From Anomaloglossus baeobatrachus (taxonomy: Eukaryota; Chordata; Amphibia; Anura; Aromobatidae): a DNA stretch of 64,000 bases. Made by a program: the position numbers and the translations under genes. Of the stretch, positions 43,735-56,479 are shown piece by piece. Below the pieces are notes generated by a model. It did no database searches, was not told the DNA's origin, and saw only the letters and a program-made list of their open reading frames with translations. Within the stretch, counting starts at the first letter, position 1; each line of letters opens with the position of its first letter. The stretch covers positions 551,520,655-551,584,654 of the forward strand of contig NC_134358.1 of the NCBI RefSeq assembly GCF_048569485.1. Direction: 5' to 3'.

Positions 43735-43983
43735 GAAGAAGCAAGTGGATACAAAGGCAGCCATACAGACCAGTGTCAGGCTGCAAGAAGAAAGTGCTAG
43801 GAGCAGAGGAGAAAATAATAGAATACCCTAACGCGCATTTCGCCAGGTGCTTCTTCACTCTCATGAAGAAGCACTTGGCGAAACGCGCGTTGGGGTACGC
43901 TATAATTTTTTTCCTCTGCTCCTAGCACTTTATTCTTTCAGCCTGACACTGGTCTGTATGGCTGTGTTTGTATTCCCTTGCTT
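43735..43983. mobile_element. Fold-back element 2 (diverged palindrome)
   Basis: Left arm AGCAAGTGGATACAAAGGCA, CATACAGACCAGTGTCAGGC and GTGCTAGGAGCAGAGGAG is matched in inverse by CTCCTCTGCTCCTAGCAC-type sequence, GCCTGACACTGGTCTGTATG and TGTATTCCCTTGCTT. The centre is near 43858 (CTTCTTCA...TGAAGAAG). The right arm has GGCGAAACGCGCGTTGGGG next to the centre. The arms are diverged, so it is older than the copy at 7736-8130. No target duplication was found. Confidence 0.7.
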
Positions 43984-44630
43984 CTCCATGCCTATTTTGC
44001 AGCTATTTCGGGACTTTGGGCCAATACAATTATTATTGCCTTTCTGCTGCTATTTAGGTATTTTTGGTCAGTGCAATAAGTATTGGTCTATAGTACATAT
44101 ACCAATTTAAGAATCTCTTTGCACTTTTTTGTCCATCCTGCTTCTATGTATTTATTATTATATCTGGGTCTGTGCAAAAAATATTGGGCAACGTTATTCA
44201 TACCAACTTCTGGTTCTTTATTTAGTGATTTAACTACAGCTCATATACTGCCTTTCCCTTTTATAGTGTATGTTTTGCACAGGTGTGCTTGTTTTATAGG
44301 CTTGACCCATTTATTATATGTAATGTTTGAGTTTATGTATCTTTTTTTAGGTCCTTCCTGTTAAGCTATATCTTGAGAGTGCTAATATAAAAAAAAATGT
44401 GATTGTACAATATTTTAATTTGAGAATATAATATTTAATAACATATTTTTTTTTTACTAGAGAATGTGCAATACTTACATCAATTCCAAATTATTTATTT
44501 GCACTGTTGACCCCTAGTGGTCAATTTATATAATGTACTTTTTTATGATGCTTATGGATAAAAAAAAATGTCATGGCTTATCCCCTTTTGTTTTTTTTTA
44601 TTTTTGTTTCAATAAAGATATAGTTTGATT
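43984..44630. other. A/T-rich stretch, no gene
   Basis: This may be the non-palindromic tail of the fold-back element followed by simple A/T-rich sequence. Nothing else is recognised. Confidence 0.5.
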
Positions 44631-45323
44631 CTATTTTTGGCTATTTACTCTATGTTCTTTGTAGGATTTTCTTTTGGCCTTCAGAGCTGCCTTCAATTGG
44701 TCCAAAAGTTCAATGTAATACCTTGCATTGATGGTGGAACCCCTTTGAAGGTAGTCCACTAGCAGCACACCCTTCTTATCATAGAACACAGACGCCATCA
44801 CCTTAGTGGCTGATTTTAGCACCCTGAACTTCTTTGGATGAGGAGAACCTCTGTGCCTCTGCTCTTTTGACTGCTCCTTGTTTTCAGGGTCATACAAATA
44901 AATCCAGGTCTCATCCATAGTGACCGGTCGCTCCAGGAAGTTCTTATCAGGCCGGAAACGCTGACAAATGGACCGGGAAGTTTTCACTCGCTGCTTCTCT
45001 GATCTGTTGTCAGACATTTGGGGAGCCACTTTGCAAAAGCTTCCTCATGTCCAAATGTTCATGAATAATGACACAAACACGTTCACGGAAATCCCCATGA
45101 TGTCCGCTATTGCTTTAGCTGAAATCCGTGGATTCTCCAGGATGAGGCTGTGCACAGCATCGACGATCTCCAGAACAACAATCACTCTCGGTCGTCCAGG
45201 ACGTTCCTCATCATTGGGGCTGAAGTGGCCCTTTTTAAATTTGGTTACCCAGGTCTTAACTGTGGAATATGAAGGGCATTGATCCCCCAATGTCTGCGAG
45301 ATATCACCATGAATATAGTGCAC
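44631..45323 (-). pseudogene. Mariner transposase fragment
   Basis: Read on the minus strand, 45323 to 45045 encodes a helix-turn-helix part (TVKTWVTKFKKGHFSPND, EERPGRPRVIV, NPRISAKAIADIMGIS). After at least one frame change, 45029 to 44631 encodes SRSICQRFRPDKNFLERPVT, the first catalytic box MDETWIYLYDPENKEQS, PKKFRVLKSATKVMASVFYD and GVLLVDYLQRGSTINARYYI. This is the mariner (DD34D) order. The region of the second and third Asp is missing and the N-terminus is incomplete. No inverted terminal repeats were found. Confidence 0.85.
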
Positions 45324-45715
45324 AGTTTTGCATTAGTAAGCCATTGACTTACTCCCTGGAAAGTGTTTACAATCATCGCTTACAGGGGAGATATTTGCAC
45401 TCTGAAATATGTGTGCAATGTTATCTCCTGAGGGTGATGGTATCCTGAGGAGGAAGGAGCTGCACAGGTCTCATGCTGCGCTGCTCCCATTCATCTGCTC
45501 CCATCTCTCTACTGGGAACCCAGGAATTGGGAAATGATCTGCAGATGGAACCATTTTTTTTTACATGAAAACTTCACTCAAAACAGATGTCTGCACCAGA
45601 GACGGCAGCGAACAAGAAAAGCCGGAGAAGACAGTAGCACCATAAACACTCGTATAACAGAACACAGATCAGACAGCTGCACACAGGCCGTAATCCACCC
45701 GGGACAATATGTGCA
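45324..45715. other. No gene recognised
   Basis: Unassigned sequence before a tandem array. Confidence 0.5.
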
Positions 45716-47030
45716 TGACGTTTATGTGTTATCTATCACTATACATACATTACATTACTGATCCTGTACTGATCCTGAGTTACCTCCTGTATTTTACTCC
45801 AGAGCTGCACTCACTATTCTGCTGGTGCAGTCACTGTGTACATACATTACATTACTGATCCTGTACTGATCCTGAGTTACCTCCTGTATTATACTCCAGA
45901 GCTGCACTCACTATTCTGCTGGTGCAGTCACTGTGTACATACATTACATTACTGATCCTGAGTTACCTCCTGTATTATACTCCAGAGCTGTACTCACTAT
46001 TCTGCTGGTGCAGTCACTGTGTACATACATTACATTACTTATCCTGTACTGATTCTGAGTTACCTCCTGTATTATACTCCAGAGCTGCACTCACTATTCT
46101 GCTGGTGCAGTCACTGTGTACATACATTGCTGATCCTGTGCTGATCCTGAGTTACCTCCTGTATTATACCCCAGAGCTGCACTCACTATTCTGCTGGTGC
46201 AGTCACTGTGTACATACATTACATTACTGATCCTGTACTGACCCTGAGTTACCTCCTGTATTATACTCCAGAGCTGTACTCACTATTCTGCTGGTGCAGT
46301 CACTGTGTACATACATTACATTACTGATCCTGTACTGACCCTGAGTTACCTCCTGTATTATACTCCAGAGCTGTACTCACTATTCTGCTGGTGCAGTCAC
46401 TGTGTACATACATTACATTACTTATCCTGTACTGATTCTGAGTTACCTCCTGTATTATACTCCAGAGCTGCACTCACTATTCTGCTGGTGCAGTCACTGT
46501 GTACATACATTACATTACTGATCCTGAGTTACCTCCTGTATTATACTCCAGAGCTGCACTCACTATTCTGCTGGTGCAGTCACTGTGTATATACAGTACA
46601 TTACTGATCCTGAGTTACCTCCTGTATTATACTCCAGAGCTGTACTCACTATTCTGCTGGTGCAGTCACTGTGTACATACATTACATTACTTATCCTGTA
46701 CTGATTCTGAGTTACCTCCTGTATTATACTCCAGAGCTGCACTCACTATTCTGCTGGTGCAGTCACTGTGTACATACATTGCTGATCCTGTGCTGATCCT
46801 GAGTTACCTCCTGTATTATACTCCAGAGCTGCACTCACTATTCTGCTGGTGCAGTCACTGTGTACATACAGTACATTACTGATCCTGAGTTACCTCCTGT
46901 ATTATACCCCAGAGCTGCACTCACTATTCTGCTGGTGCAGTCACTGTGTACATACATTGCTGATCCTGTGCTGATCGAGAGTTAGCTCCTGCATTATGCT
47001 CCAGAGCTGCAGTCACTAATAAAAACATTC
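45716..47030. repeat. Tandem repeat, unit about 83-97 bp, about 13 copies
   Basis: The unit contains CCTGAGTTACCTCCTGTATT, ATACTCCAGAGCTGCACTCA, CTATTCTGCTGGTGCAGTCA, CTGTGTACATACATTACATT and ACTGATCCTGTACTGATC. Length varies with loss or gain of the last segment. Open frames are repeat translations. Confidence 0.95.
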
Positions 47031-47097
47031 ATAAAGTCACCCAAGGCATAGAGCATCTTCTGTGGATTTAACAAAAAGGTTTTTCATCCAAGCCTAA

Positions 47098-47516
47098 AGC
47101 GGGCTTTACACGCTGCGATCTCGCTGCCGATCGTACCCGCCCCCGTCGGTTGTGCGTCACGGGCAAATCGCTTCTTGTGGCGCACAAAATCGTTAGGCCC
47201 CGTCACACGCACTTACCTTCCCTGCGACGTCGCTCTGGCCGGCGAACCGCCTCATTTCTAAGGGGGCGGTTCGTGCGGCATCACAGCGACGTCACACGGC
47301 AGGCGGCCAATAGAAGCGGAGGGGCGGAGTGCAGCCGCAGGAAAGACACGCCCACCTCGTTGCCGGAGGATGCAGGTAAACTGTTGTTCGGTGAGTATTT
47401 TTGGTAGCTTGTACGTGTCACACGCAACGACGTCGCTAACGAGGCCGGATGTGCGTCACGAATTCCGTGACCCCGACGACATCTCGTTAGTGATCTCGTT
47501 GCATGTAAAGCGGCCA
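47098..47516. mobile_element. Harbinger-like MITE B, second copy, 419 bp
   Basis: Left end AGCGGGCTTTACACGCTGCG, right end (inverted) GCATGTAAAGCGGCCA. TAA flanks both sides (47095-47097 and 47517-47519). Internal CGACGTCGC, GCGTCAC and CTCGTTAG motifs match MITE B at 37736-38331. Confidence 0.85.
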
Positions 47517-47519
47517 TAA

Positions 47520-48030
47520 GGGTTCATCTCTCTTCACAAGATTACATATGGCACGGGCAGATATACTCGTGCCTTTAGTGCATGTATTTTGCAGCCACCT
47601 CTTCGCACTTCTGTCCTGCAGAGCTGATCCCAGAACTCTGAACGACATGTCCCATCATTTCTGGATTCTGATATTACACCCACTTACAGCAAAGAAAATG
47701 GAGGCATTGTCCAGTAAGAGCTGTTAGCTCTGGGGGATCCGTCACATTGTCAGTCATGTGTCATATTTGTGGTGCCCCTAGGGCAGAGCGGGCACTTGAT
47801 TACAATTAATGGGAGGACCATGATTAGAATCAAAATGATCACTGAGCTCCGGAGAATACGGTGTCAGCACCGACACATGATGTTTCCACAGAGGGGAGAT
47901 TCTGAAGAACATCAGTGTCTACAACTATGTAGCAGAAAACCTGTAGCATATCAGTCCACAATGGACCAGCCTCTAGGAGGTCACCGTCACTACAACAAGC
48001 CCTGCAGAAGATTGGAAAAAGTGATTATTA
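47520..48030. other. No gene recognised
   Basis: Unique-looking sequence with no coding signal I can support. Confidence 0.5.
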
Positions 48031-51000
48031 GTGATGAGTGGGCACTACCATGCTCGGGTGCTCGGTACTAGTAACAAGCGGGCACTACCATGCTCGGGTG
48101 CTCGGTACTAGTAACAAGCGGGCACTACCATGCTTGGTACTAGTAACGAGCGGGCACTACCATGCTCGGGTGCTCAGTACTCGTAACTAGTAATGAGCGG
48201 GCACTACCATGCTCGGGTGCTCAGTACTGGTAACTAGTGATGAGCGGGCACTACCATGCTCAGGTGCTCAGTACTGGTAACTAGTGATGAGAGGGCACTA
48301 CCATGCTCGGGTGCTCTGTACTGGTAACTAGTGATGAGCGGGCACTACCATGCTCGGGTGCTCTGTACTGGTAACTAGTGATGAGCGGGCACTACCATGC
48401 TCAGGTGCTCAGTACTGGTAACTAGTGATGAGCGGGCACTACCATGCTCTGGTGCTCAGTACTGGTAACTAGTGATGAGCGGGCACTACCATGCTCGGGT
48501 GCTCAGTACTGGTAACTAGTGATGAGCGGGCACTACCATGCTCGGGTGCTCAGTACTGGTAACTAGTGATGAGCGGGCACTACCATGCTCGGGTGCTCAG
48601 TACTGGTAACTAGTGATGAGCGGGCACTACCATGCTCAGGTGCTCAGTACTGGTAACTAGTGATGAGAGGGCACTACCATGCTCGGGTGCTCTGTACTGG
48701 TAACTAGTGATGAGCGGGCACTACCATGCTCGGGTGCTCTGTACTGATAACTAGTGATGAGCGGGCACTACCATGCTCAGGTGCTCAGTACTCGTAACTA
48801 GTGATGAGAGGGCACTACCATGCTCAGGTGCTCAGTACTCGTAACTAGTGATGAGCGGGCACTACCATGCTCGGGTGCTCAGTACTGGTAACTAGTGATG
48901 AGCGGGCACTACCATGCTCTGGTGCTCAGTACTCGTAACTAGTGATGAGCGGGCACTACCATGCTTGGGTGCTCTGTACTCGTAACTAGTGATGAGCGAG
49001 CACTACCATGCTCTGGTGCTCAGTACTGGTAACTAGTGATGAGCGGGCACTACCATGCTCTGGTGCTCAGTACTCGTAACTAGTGATGAGCGGGCACTAC
49101 CATGCTCGGGTGCTCTGTACTCGTAACTAGTAATGAGCGGGCACTACCATGCTCGGGTGCTCTGTACTCGTAACTAGTGATGAGCGGGCACTACCATGCT
49201 CTGGTGCTCAGTACTCGTAACTAGTGATGAGCGGGCACTACCATGCTCGGGTGCTCAGTACTGGTAACTAGTGATGAGCGGGCACTACCATGCTCAGGTG
49301 CTCAGTACTCGTAACTAGTAATGAGCGGGCACTACCATGCTCAGGTGCTCAGTACTCGTAACTAGTAATGAGCGGGCACTACCATGCTCGGGTGCTCAGT
49401 ACTCGTAACTAGTGATGAGCGGGCACTACCATGCTCGGGTGCTCAGTACTCGTAACTTATGATGAGCGGGCACTACCATGCTCGGGTGCTCGGTACTCGT
49501 AAGTAGTGATGAGTGGGCACTACCATGCTCGGGTGCTCGGTACTCGTAACTAGTGATGAGCGGGCACTACCATGCTCGGGTGCTCAGTACTCGTAACTAG
49601 TGATGAGCGGGCACTACCATGCTCGGGTGCTCAGTACTGGTAACTAGTGATGAGCGGGCACTACCATGCTCTGGTGCTCAGTACTCGTAACTAGTGATGA
49701 GCGGGCACTACCATGCTCTGGTGCTCAGTACTCGTAACTAGTAATGAGCGGGCACTACCATTCTTGGGTGCTCTGTACTCGTAACTAGTGATGAGCGAGC
49801 ACTACCATGCTCGGGTGCTCAGTACTGGTAACTAGTGATGAGCGGGCACTACCATGCTCTGGTGCTCAGTACTCGTAACTAGTAATGAGCGGGCACTACC
49901 ATGCTTGGGTGCTCTGTACTCGTAACTAGTGATGAGCGGGCACTACCATGCTCTGGTGCTCAGTACTCGTAACTAGTGATGAGCGGGCACTACCATGCTC
50001 GGGTGCTCAGTACTCGTAACTAGTGATGAGCGGGCACTACCATGCTCGGGTGCTCAGTACTCGTAACTAGTGATGAGCGGGCACTACCATGCTCGGGTGC
50101 TCAGTACTCGTAACTAGTGATGAGCGGGCACTACCATGCTCAGGTGCTCAGTACTCGTAACTAGTGATGAGCGGGTACTACCATGCTCGGGTGCTCAGTA
50201 CTCGTAACTAGTGATGAGCGGGCACTACCATGCTCGGGTGCTCAGTACTCGTAACTAGTGATGAGCGGGCACTACCATGCTCGGGTGCTCAGTACTCGTA
50301 ACTAGTGATGAGCGGGCACTACCATGCTCAGGTGCTCAGTACTCGTAACTAGTGATGAGCGGGGTACTACCATGCTCGGGTGCTCAGTACTCGTAACTAG
50401 TGATGAGCGGGCACTACCATGCTCGGGTGCTCAGTACTGGTAACTAATGATGAGCGGGTACTACCATGCTCGGGTGCTCAGTACTCGTAACTAGTGATGA
50501 GCGGGCACTACCATGCTCGGGTGCTCAGTACTCGTAACTAGTGATGAGCGGGCACTACCATGCTCGGGTGCTCAGTACTCGTAACTAGTGATGAGCGGGC
50601 ACTACCATGCTCAGGTGCTCAGTACTCGTAACTAGTGATGAGCGGGCACTACCATGCTCGGGTGCTCGGTACTGGTAACTAGTGATGAGCGGGCACTACC
50701 ATGCTCGGGTGCTCAGAACTCGTAACTAGTGATGAGCGGGCACTACCATGCTCGGGTGCTCAGAACTCGTAACTAGTGATGAGCGGGCACTACCATGCTC
50801 GGGTGCTCAGTACTCGTAACTAGTGATGAGCGGGCACTACCATGCTCGGGGTGCTCAGTACTGGTAACTAATGATGAGCGGGTACTACCATGCTCGGGTG
50901 CTCAGTACTCGTAACTAGTGATGAGCGGGCACTACCATGCTCGGGTGCTCAGTACTCGTAACTAGTGATGAGCGGGCACTACCATGCTCGGGTGCTCAGT

Positions 51001-51664
51001 ACTCGTAACTAGTGATGAGCGGGCACTACCATGCTCGGGTGCTCAGTACTCGTAACTAGTGATGAGCGGGCACTACCATGCTCAGGTGCTCAGTACTCGT
51101 AACTAGTGATGAGCGGGCACTACCATGCTCGGGTGCTCGGTACTGGTAACTAGTGATGAGCGGGCACTACCATGCTCGGGTGCTCAGAACTCGTAACTAG
51201 TGATGAGCGGGCACTACCATGCTCGGGTGCTCAGTACTCGTAACTAGTGATGAGCGGGCACTACCATGCTCGGGTGCTCAGTACTGGTAACTAATGATGA
51301 GCGGGCACTACCATGCTCGGGTGCTCAGTACTCGTAACTAGTGATGAGCGGGCACTACCATGCTCGGGTGCTCAGTACTCGTAACTAGTGATGAGCGGGC
51401 ACTACCATGCTCAGGTGCTCAGTACTCGTAACTAGTGATGAGCGGGCACTACCATGCTCGGGTGCTCGGTACTGGTAACTAGTGATGAGCGGGGCACTAC
51501 CATGCTCGGGTGCTCAGAACTCGTAACTAGTGATGAGCGGGCACTACCATGCTCGGGTGCTCAGTACTCGTAACTAGTGATGAGTGGGCACTACCATGCT
51601 CGGGTGCTCAGTACTCGTAACTAGTGATGAGTGGGCACTACCATGCTCGGGTGCTCAGTACTCG
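48031..51664 (+). repeat. 47-bp satellite, direct block, roughly 75-80 copies
   Basis: The unit is GTGATGAGCGGGCACTACCA plus TGCTCGGGTGCTCAGTACTC plus GTAACTA. Variable sites include CGGGTG/CAGGTG/CTGGTG, CTCAG/CTCTG/CTCGG and ACTCG/ACTGG. The central part (about 50000-51500) contains long blocks repeated as groups of units, indicating recent unequal exchange. No promoter or gene is evident. Confidence 0.96.
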
Positions 51665-51794
51665 AAATGAGCAGGTCAGACGCTTAGACTTGTACAGAGT
51701 ATAATGAAAAGTTAATTGGAAACTTGAGTATTTTTTGTTTTACTCATTGACTTCCATCATTCTTGGTACTCGAGCCTGTGGGCTCGACCCTTCA

Positions 51795-52312
51795 TTTTGA
51801 GTACCGAGCACCTGAGCATGGTAGTGCCCGCCCATCACTAGTTACGAGTACAGAGCACCTGAGCATGGTAGTGCTCGCTCATCACTAGTTACGAGTACCG
51901 AGCACCCGAGCATGGTAGTGCCCGCTCATCACTAGGTACCAGTACTGAGCACCCGAGCATGGTAGTGCCCGCTCATCACTAGTTACCAGTACTGAGCACC
52001 TGAGCATGGTAGTGCCCGCTCATCACTAGTTACGAGTACTGAGCACCCGAGCATGGTAGTGCCCACTCCTCACTAGTTACTAGTACTGAGCACCCGAGCA
52101 TGGTAGTGCCCGCTCATCACTAGTTACAAGTACTGAGCACCCGAGCATGGTAGTGCCCACTCATCACTAGTTACGAGTACTGAGCACCCGAGCATGGTAG
52201 TGCCCACTCATCACTAGTTACGAGTACTGAGCACCCGAGCATGGTAGTGCCCACTCATCACTAGTTACGAGTACTGAGCACCCGAGCATGGTAGTGCCCA
52301 CTCATAAGTAGT
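51795..52312 (-). repeat. 47-bp satellite, inverted block
   Basis: About 11 units in opposite orientation (GAGTACTGAGCACCCGAGCA, TGGTAGTGCCCGCTCATCAC, TAGTTAC). It is separated from the direct block by about 130 bp of spacer (51665-51794). The spacer includes CTTGAGTATTTTTTGTTTTA and a short GGTACTCGAGCC/GGGCTCGACCC hairpin. Confidence 0.95.
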
Positions 52313-52858
52313 TATAAGAAACTTCTTTATGAGCCACTTTTCCTCCCTCTGAAAAACTACTAAAATCCATCTTGGTCACATTAGATTACCAGCACAGAGA
52401 GGTATCCGATTATAGCTGCCTATGTAAGTGTATGGAGAATGAATGAGATTAGCAGCAAAAAGAAAGAGGCCAGAATACACAGATTCTGCTGCAGGTTTGC
52501 AGTGATTTATCTCCTGCTAGAGTTGTATCACAGCTACACTGCTCAGCTCTTCTGTATAGAGTCATTCATTCTTCTTCTGATCACTTCTGCCGCTCAGGAT
52601 ATAAGGGATGTGGTGCTGGATTCCGCAGGACACTTCAGAGATCTTGTGGAGTCCAGACATTGATGGGTCCAAGCTGTTTGGGCAGAAGGTGGCGGAAATA
52701 TTATGGCTAAAAATATGTGTAATAATCACTAGACGTGGTGGATTGGTAAGACACAGGTTTTAATGATATAAGTCATTACAATCAACTATCAAATCCCTCC
52801 CAATAAAACAAACAAAAACAATCTCAAGGCTTCAGTATAAACAGGATATAAAAAATAT
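52313..52858. other. No gene recognised
   Basis: Contains a short frame at 52439-52663 without recognisable similarity. It is possibly an old interspersed repeat. Confidence 0.45.
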
Positions 52859-53035
52859 AGCTCTCCCTCGGCCTTCCCTCGCTGCTCTCCCTCGGCCTTC
52901 CCTCGCTGCTCTCCCTCGGCCTTCCCTCGCTGCTCTCCCTCGGCCTTCCCTCGCTGCTCTCCCTCGGCCTTCCCTCGCTGCTCTCCCTCGGCTTTCCCTC
53001 GCTGCTCTCCCTCGGCCTTCCCCGCTGCTCTCTCC
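52859..53035. repeat. 24-bp minisatellite, about 7 copies
   Basis: The unit is CTCTCCCTCGGCCTTCCCTC plus GCTG. The minus-strand frame of Gly-Glu-Gln-Arg-Gly-Lys-Ala-Glu repeats is not a gene. Confidence 0.95.
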
Positions 53036-53701
53036 TCGTCGGGGCCATGAGGGGTCGCTGGTCGACCTTTGGACAAAGCTAATGATTAATGGTGAACGGG
53101 AGGAAAGTGCAGTCGTTGCTGATGTGGAAGGAGACGTCCGCTGAACATCTGCACGTGCCGAGTGCTCCTTGTACTTTGCACCTTCCCTGAATGGAAGAAT
53201 GGGGCAACTTTTATTTGTTGGGGGGGGGGGGGGGGGTATGGAAGGCAGGAAAATAAAAATAAGTTAAAAGCAGTACTGGAGATGTCCAGAGGAGAAAGTC
53301 ACTTCAAAAAATGCTAAATATTCACTAGTGTGGATTAGCCTTAGGCTCGATCCCGTGCAGAGTCTACGTGCCGGATCCTGCAGGATGAATGTGTCCATAG
53401 GACCCCAGTTACATGGCAAGGTCTACAGTCCGGCTGGTATAGGTCAGACGGAGCAGTGAAGTCTCCAGAAATATGCAATGTGTTGTTTGAAGGACACCAG
53501 AAAATGCCCTAAAACTACTGAGACATGAGGGTCTGTATGGAGGGGACCTCACAATGCACAGCCGCTGTGGTCACTCCTGGTCGTCATGATGGGTTTCATT
53601 CCTTCAAACCCACAATGTGATGACCCAGACAAATATCAAAGAAGCTGGAGGTAAAAGAGTGGAAGTATCTGATCTCCGGTAAAACCTTGACGCTTCTCTC
53701 C
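53036..53701. other. No gene; poly-G run
   Basis: A run of about 17 G lies at 53221-53237, a potential quadruplex former on the plus strand. The rest is unassigned. Confidence 0.6.
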
Positions 53702-53705
53702 TTAA

Positions 53706-54563
53706 AAGGGAACCGGTCACCAGATTTGGTCCCTATAGGCTGCGGCCACCACCAGTGAGCCCTTATATACAGCATTCCAGAATACTGTATATAAGAGCCC
53801 AGGCCGCTGTGTATAACATAAAAAAAACACCATTATAACACTCACCTAGGTGGCGGTTCAGTCCAATGGATTTCGCTGCTCTCTGATCCGGTGCCTCCTC
53901 TCTGCGGTGATCGCGGTCCTTCTATCCGGCCCCGTGTGGATGACACATCTCACGTCATGCACACAGGCCGGCAACTGAAGTCCGCGAAGGTGCACTTTGA
54001 ATTGCCCCACTCAGGGCAGATCAATGTATTGTAGTGCGCATGTGCGGGCAGTCTTTAACGGTTTCCTTGTGCCTGCGCATTACAGTACTCCGATCTGCCC
54101 TCAGCAGGACAGATGAAAGTGCGCCTGCGCAGGACCGCAATGACGGCCAGTGTGCATGAAGTAGACACATCATCCACACTGGGGCTGGATAGATGGAGGA
54201 CAGAGATCGCAGCAGAGAGGAGGCGCCGGACCGGAGAGCAACGACCTCTATCGGACCGGAGAGCAATGACCCCTATCGGACCGGAGAGCAATGACCCCTA
54301 TCGGACCGGACCAGAGAGCAACGACCCCTATCGGACCGGAGAGCAACGACCCCTATCGGACCGGAGAGCAACGACCCCTATCGGACCGGAGAGCAACGAA
54401 CCCTATCGGATCAGATTGCCCCCCTAGGCGAGTATTATAAAGGTGTTTTTATGTTCTACAGCGCAGCTTGGTCTCTTACATACACCATTCCAGAATACTG
54501 TATATAAGAGCCCACTGGTGGTGGTCGCAGCTTATAGGCCCCAAATCTGGTGACAGGTTCCCT
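53706..54563. mobile_element. T2/Kolobok-like MITE, 858 bp
   Basis: TTAA flanks both ends (53702-53705 and 54564-54567). The inverted repeats of about 85 bp read AAGGGAACCGGTCACCAGAT, TGGTCCCTATAGGCTGCGGC, CACCACCAGTGAGCCCTTAT and ATACAGCATTCCAGAATACT, with the inverse at 54481-54563. It belongs with the element at 60576-63547, which has the same inverted repeats. A 25-bp minisatellite lies in its right half. Confidence 0.88.
54228..54412. repeat. 25-bp minisatellite inside the T2-like MITE
   Basis: The unit is GGACCGGAGAGCAATGACCC plus CTATC, about seven copies. It is related to the 27-bp minisatellite at 63263-63400 in the sister MITE. Confidence 0.92.
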
Positions 54564-54567
54564 TTAA

Positions 54568-56477
54568 GGTTGTATATAAGGACACATGTAGGTTTTAGGG
54601 AGACGTTCACTTGTAAGGTCCTTCACCGGAGATCACACAAGGTCTCATTTGTATTTTCCAGCCGGTCCCTTGGAAGCATCATCACATAACCTGGAACACA
54701 GCCGGTAGGCACTTTCGCGATATGACACGTGACCGGTTCCTTGAGGTTATGGAAATTTGGCTTTTCGGAAACAAAGTATGAAAAAAGTAAGTGCGATCAT
54801 CACTAAGAGCGCAGAACTCGAGGGAAAAAGCAAACCTCTCATCATACAATGTCCAGAATGAATGGTCCTGAAATGTCACCATCTACCACCGGTACCAGCG
54901 CCAATCACTGGACTCCAGATAAGGGGGCAGCCGCACTGTCACATATAATGACACAGGAGCCCAAAGTGAAAGAGTCCATATAGGATTGGGGGTTTGGATC
55001 CACGATATAATCACACACAAAAGCTCGACACCGTGTAAAGGGGGTCCTATGGCCAGACAGACCCCATAACTTCGGGACAGGTGGTAACCAGGGCATCCGT
55101 GCCTACACAACAATTCTCCAAAAGGAGCACACAAGTTTTGGCATCCGCAAAGTCAATTAATGCACCATAATGGTTCTGGAAGTCATAGTCAGGGATTTCC
55201 CTAACTTGGCACCTAATCCTGCTGGGGGCCCCCCCAATCCCGAGAACGGGGGCTCTGAAGTGCCCTGATTGAATGGAGTGATGGCCGCACTATTTATTGA
55301 CTATGGGGCCATTGGGGATAGCTGAGAGCTGCACTACAGAGCCCCGGAACATCTACGCTCGTGCAACCCCTTTAAGCTAATGTGAACCCCCCAAATTTGC
55401 CCATGCGCCTATATTCCCCCCATTAACAGGGTCCATCTGTAAACAACTTTTTTTTAAGGAAATTCTGAACGTGACACTCAAATATGTCAGATATTTCCAT
55501 AATTAACACTAAGTAATAAGCTATATTCTCTTTTCCCATACATCACGTCATCCCCTTATATAACAGTGCCCGTGTTAGTCAGACCAGTCCGCAGCCACAA
55601 TAAATAAAGAGAAATAAATAAATGGTGGGTTATAATGAGAAAGACATGAATCCCCCCCCCAAAAAAAAACATTATCCGTACAATGGAACGGATCAGGGGG
55701 GTAGCCGTATCGGGAAAACAAAAGCTTTCCCCAGGTTTCAGTCCTTCAAGTTTCCCCATCCAGAGGAGGGCGCTATAAACCATGGGAAGGGGAAGACTAG
55801 CGGACACAAAGATGGCGGCTTCATCAGGCCGCGAGTAAGTCGGAACGTTCCACCCAGACGCTTTAGAGATACTATTTCTGCTGCAACTTTTACTAATGAA
55901 TTGGAAGTTTTGGGAGTGGAGGGCGGATTAATCAAGATTGGCATTTTATATCCCAGGGTCCTCTGGAGCAATATGCGCCCAATTCTGACCCCTAGCCCCC
56001 CACTCGAATCTCAAAGCCGGGGGTCTTGTCGTTCTTGGTGTGAATAGAGGTGTATTCTGTGTGCATGACCACCATTTCGTTCACTTTTTGTGTGATCAGA
56101 GGCTCATGCTTTCTAGGGGTGGAGTACGCTCATGCACCATTCATATGAGGTGGAGTACATTAGAGCTCCCAGGACCTACTCATTAAGTAGGTGGTTCAGG
56201 CTGCTGTCTTGTAGAAACAGTGCCCCACCTGTCCATGTCTGGAACTGCAGCCCAACTCTTTTTGGTGAATAGGGCTGAGCTGCATTACTGTGAACAGCCC
56301 GTAGACACGTTTGCTGCCGTTTCGTCCCTTTGTCCTAATTCTGCACAACTCAGAGCAGTCAGGGGTGGGGGGGGGGGGGGTGCACTTCTGTACTTACATA
56401 ACTGATTGTCAACCGGCTAATTTTTAATGCAGTAGTGGGCCATGACCATAAAATGTTACGTACATATAGCTGCCGTA
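54568..56477. other. No gene recognised; possible old repeats
   Basis: Scattered short frames without signatures. About 55200-55390 (CCGAGAACGGGGGCTCTGAA and nearby) looks like an old interspersed repeat. A run of about 14 G (interrupted) lies near 56366-56380. On the minus strand this lies downstream of C1GALT1 and could include flanking sequence of that gene. Confidence 0.45.
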
Positions 56478-56479
56478 TA

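Noticed and set aside
48031-51664. Regular short repeats that could look like a CRISPR array
   Set aside because: Units are head-to-tail with no unique spacers, and the context is a vertebrate genome.
55622-56047. 141-codon plus-strand frame near the C1GALT1 3' flank
   Set aside because: No recognisable domain, no splice context, and A-rich/C-rich runs in the coding part.
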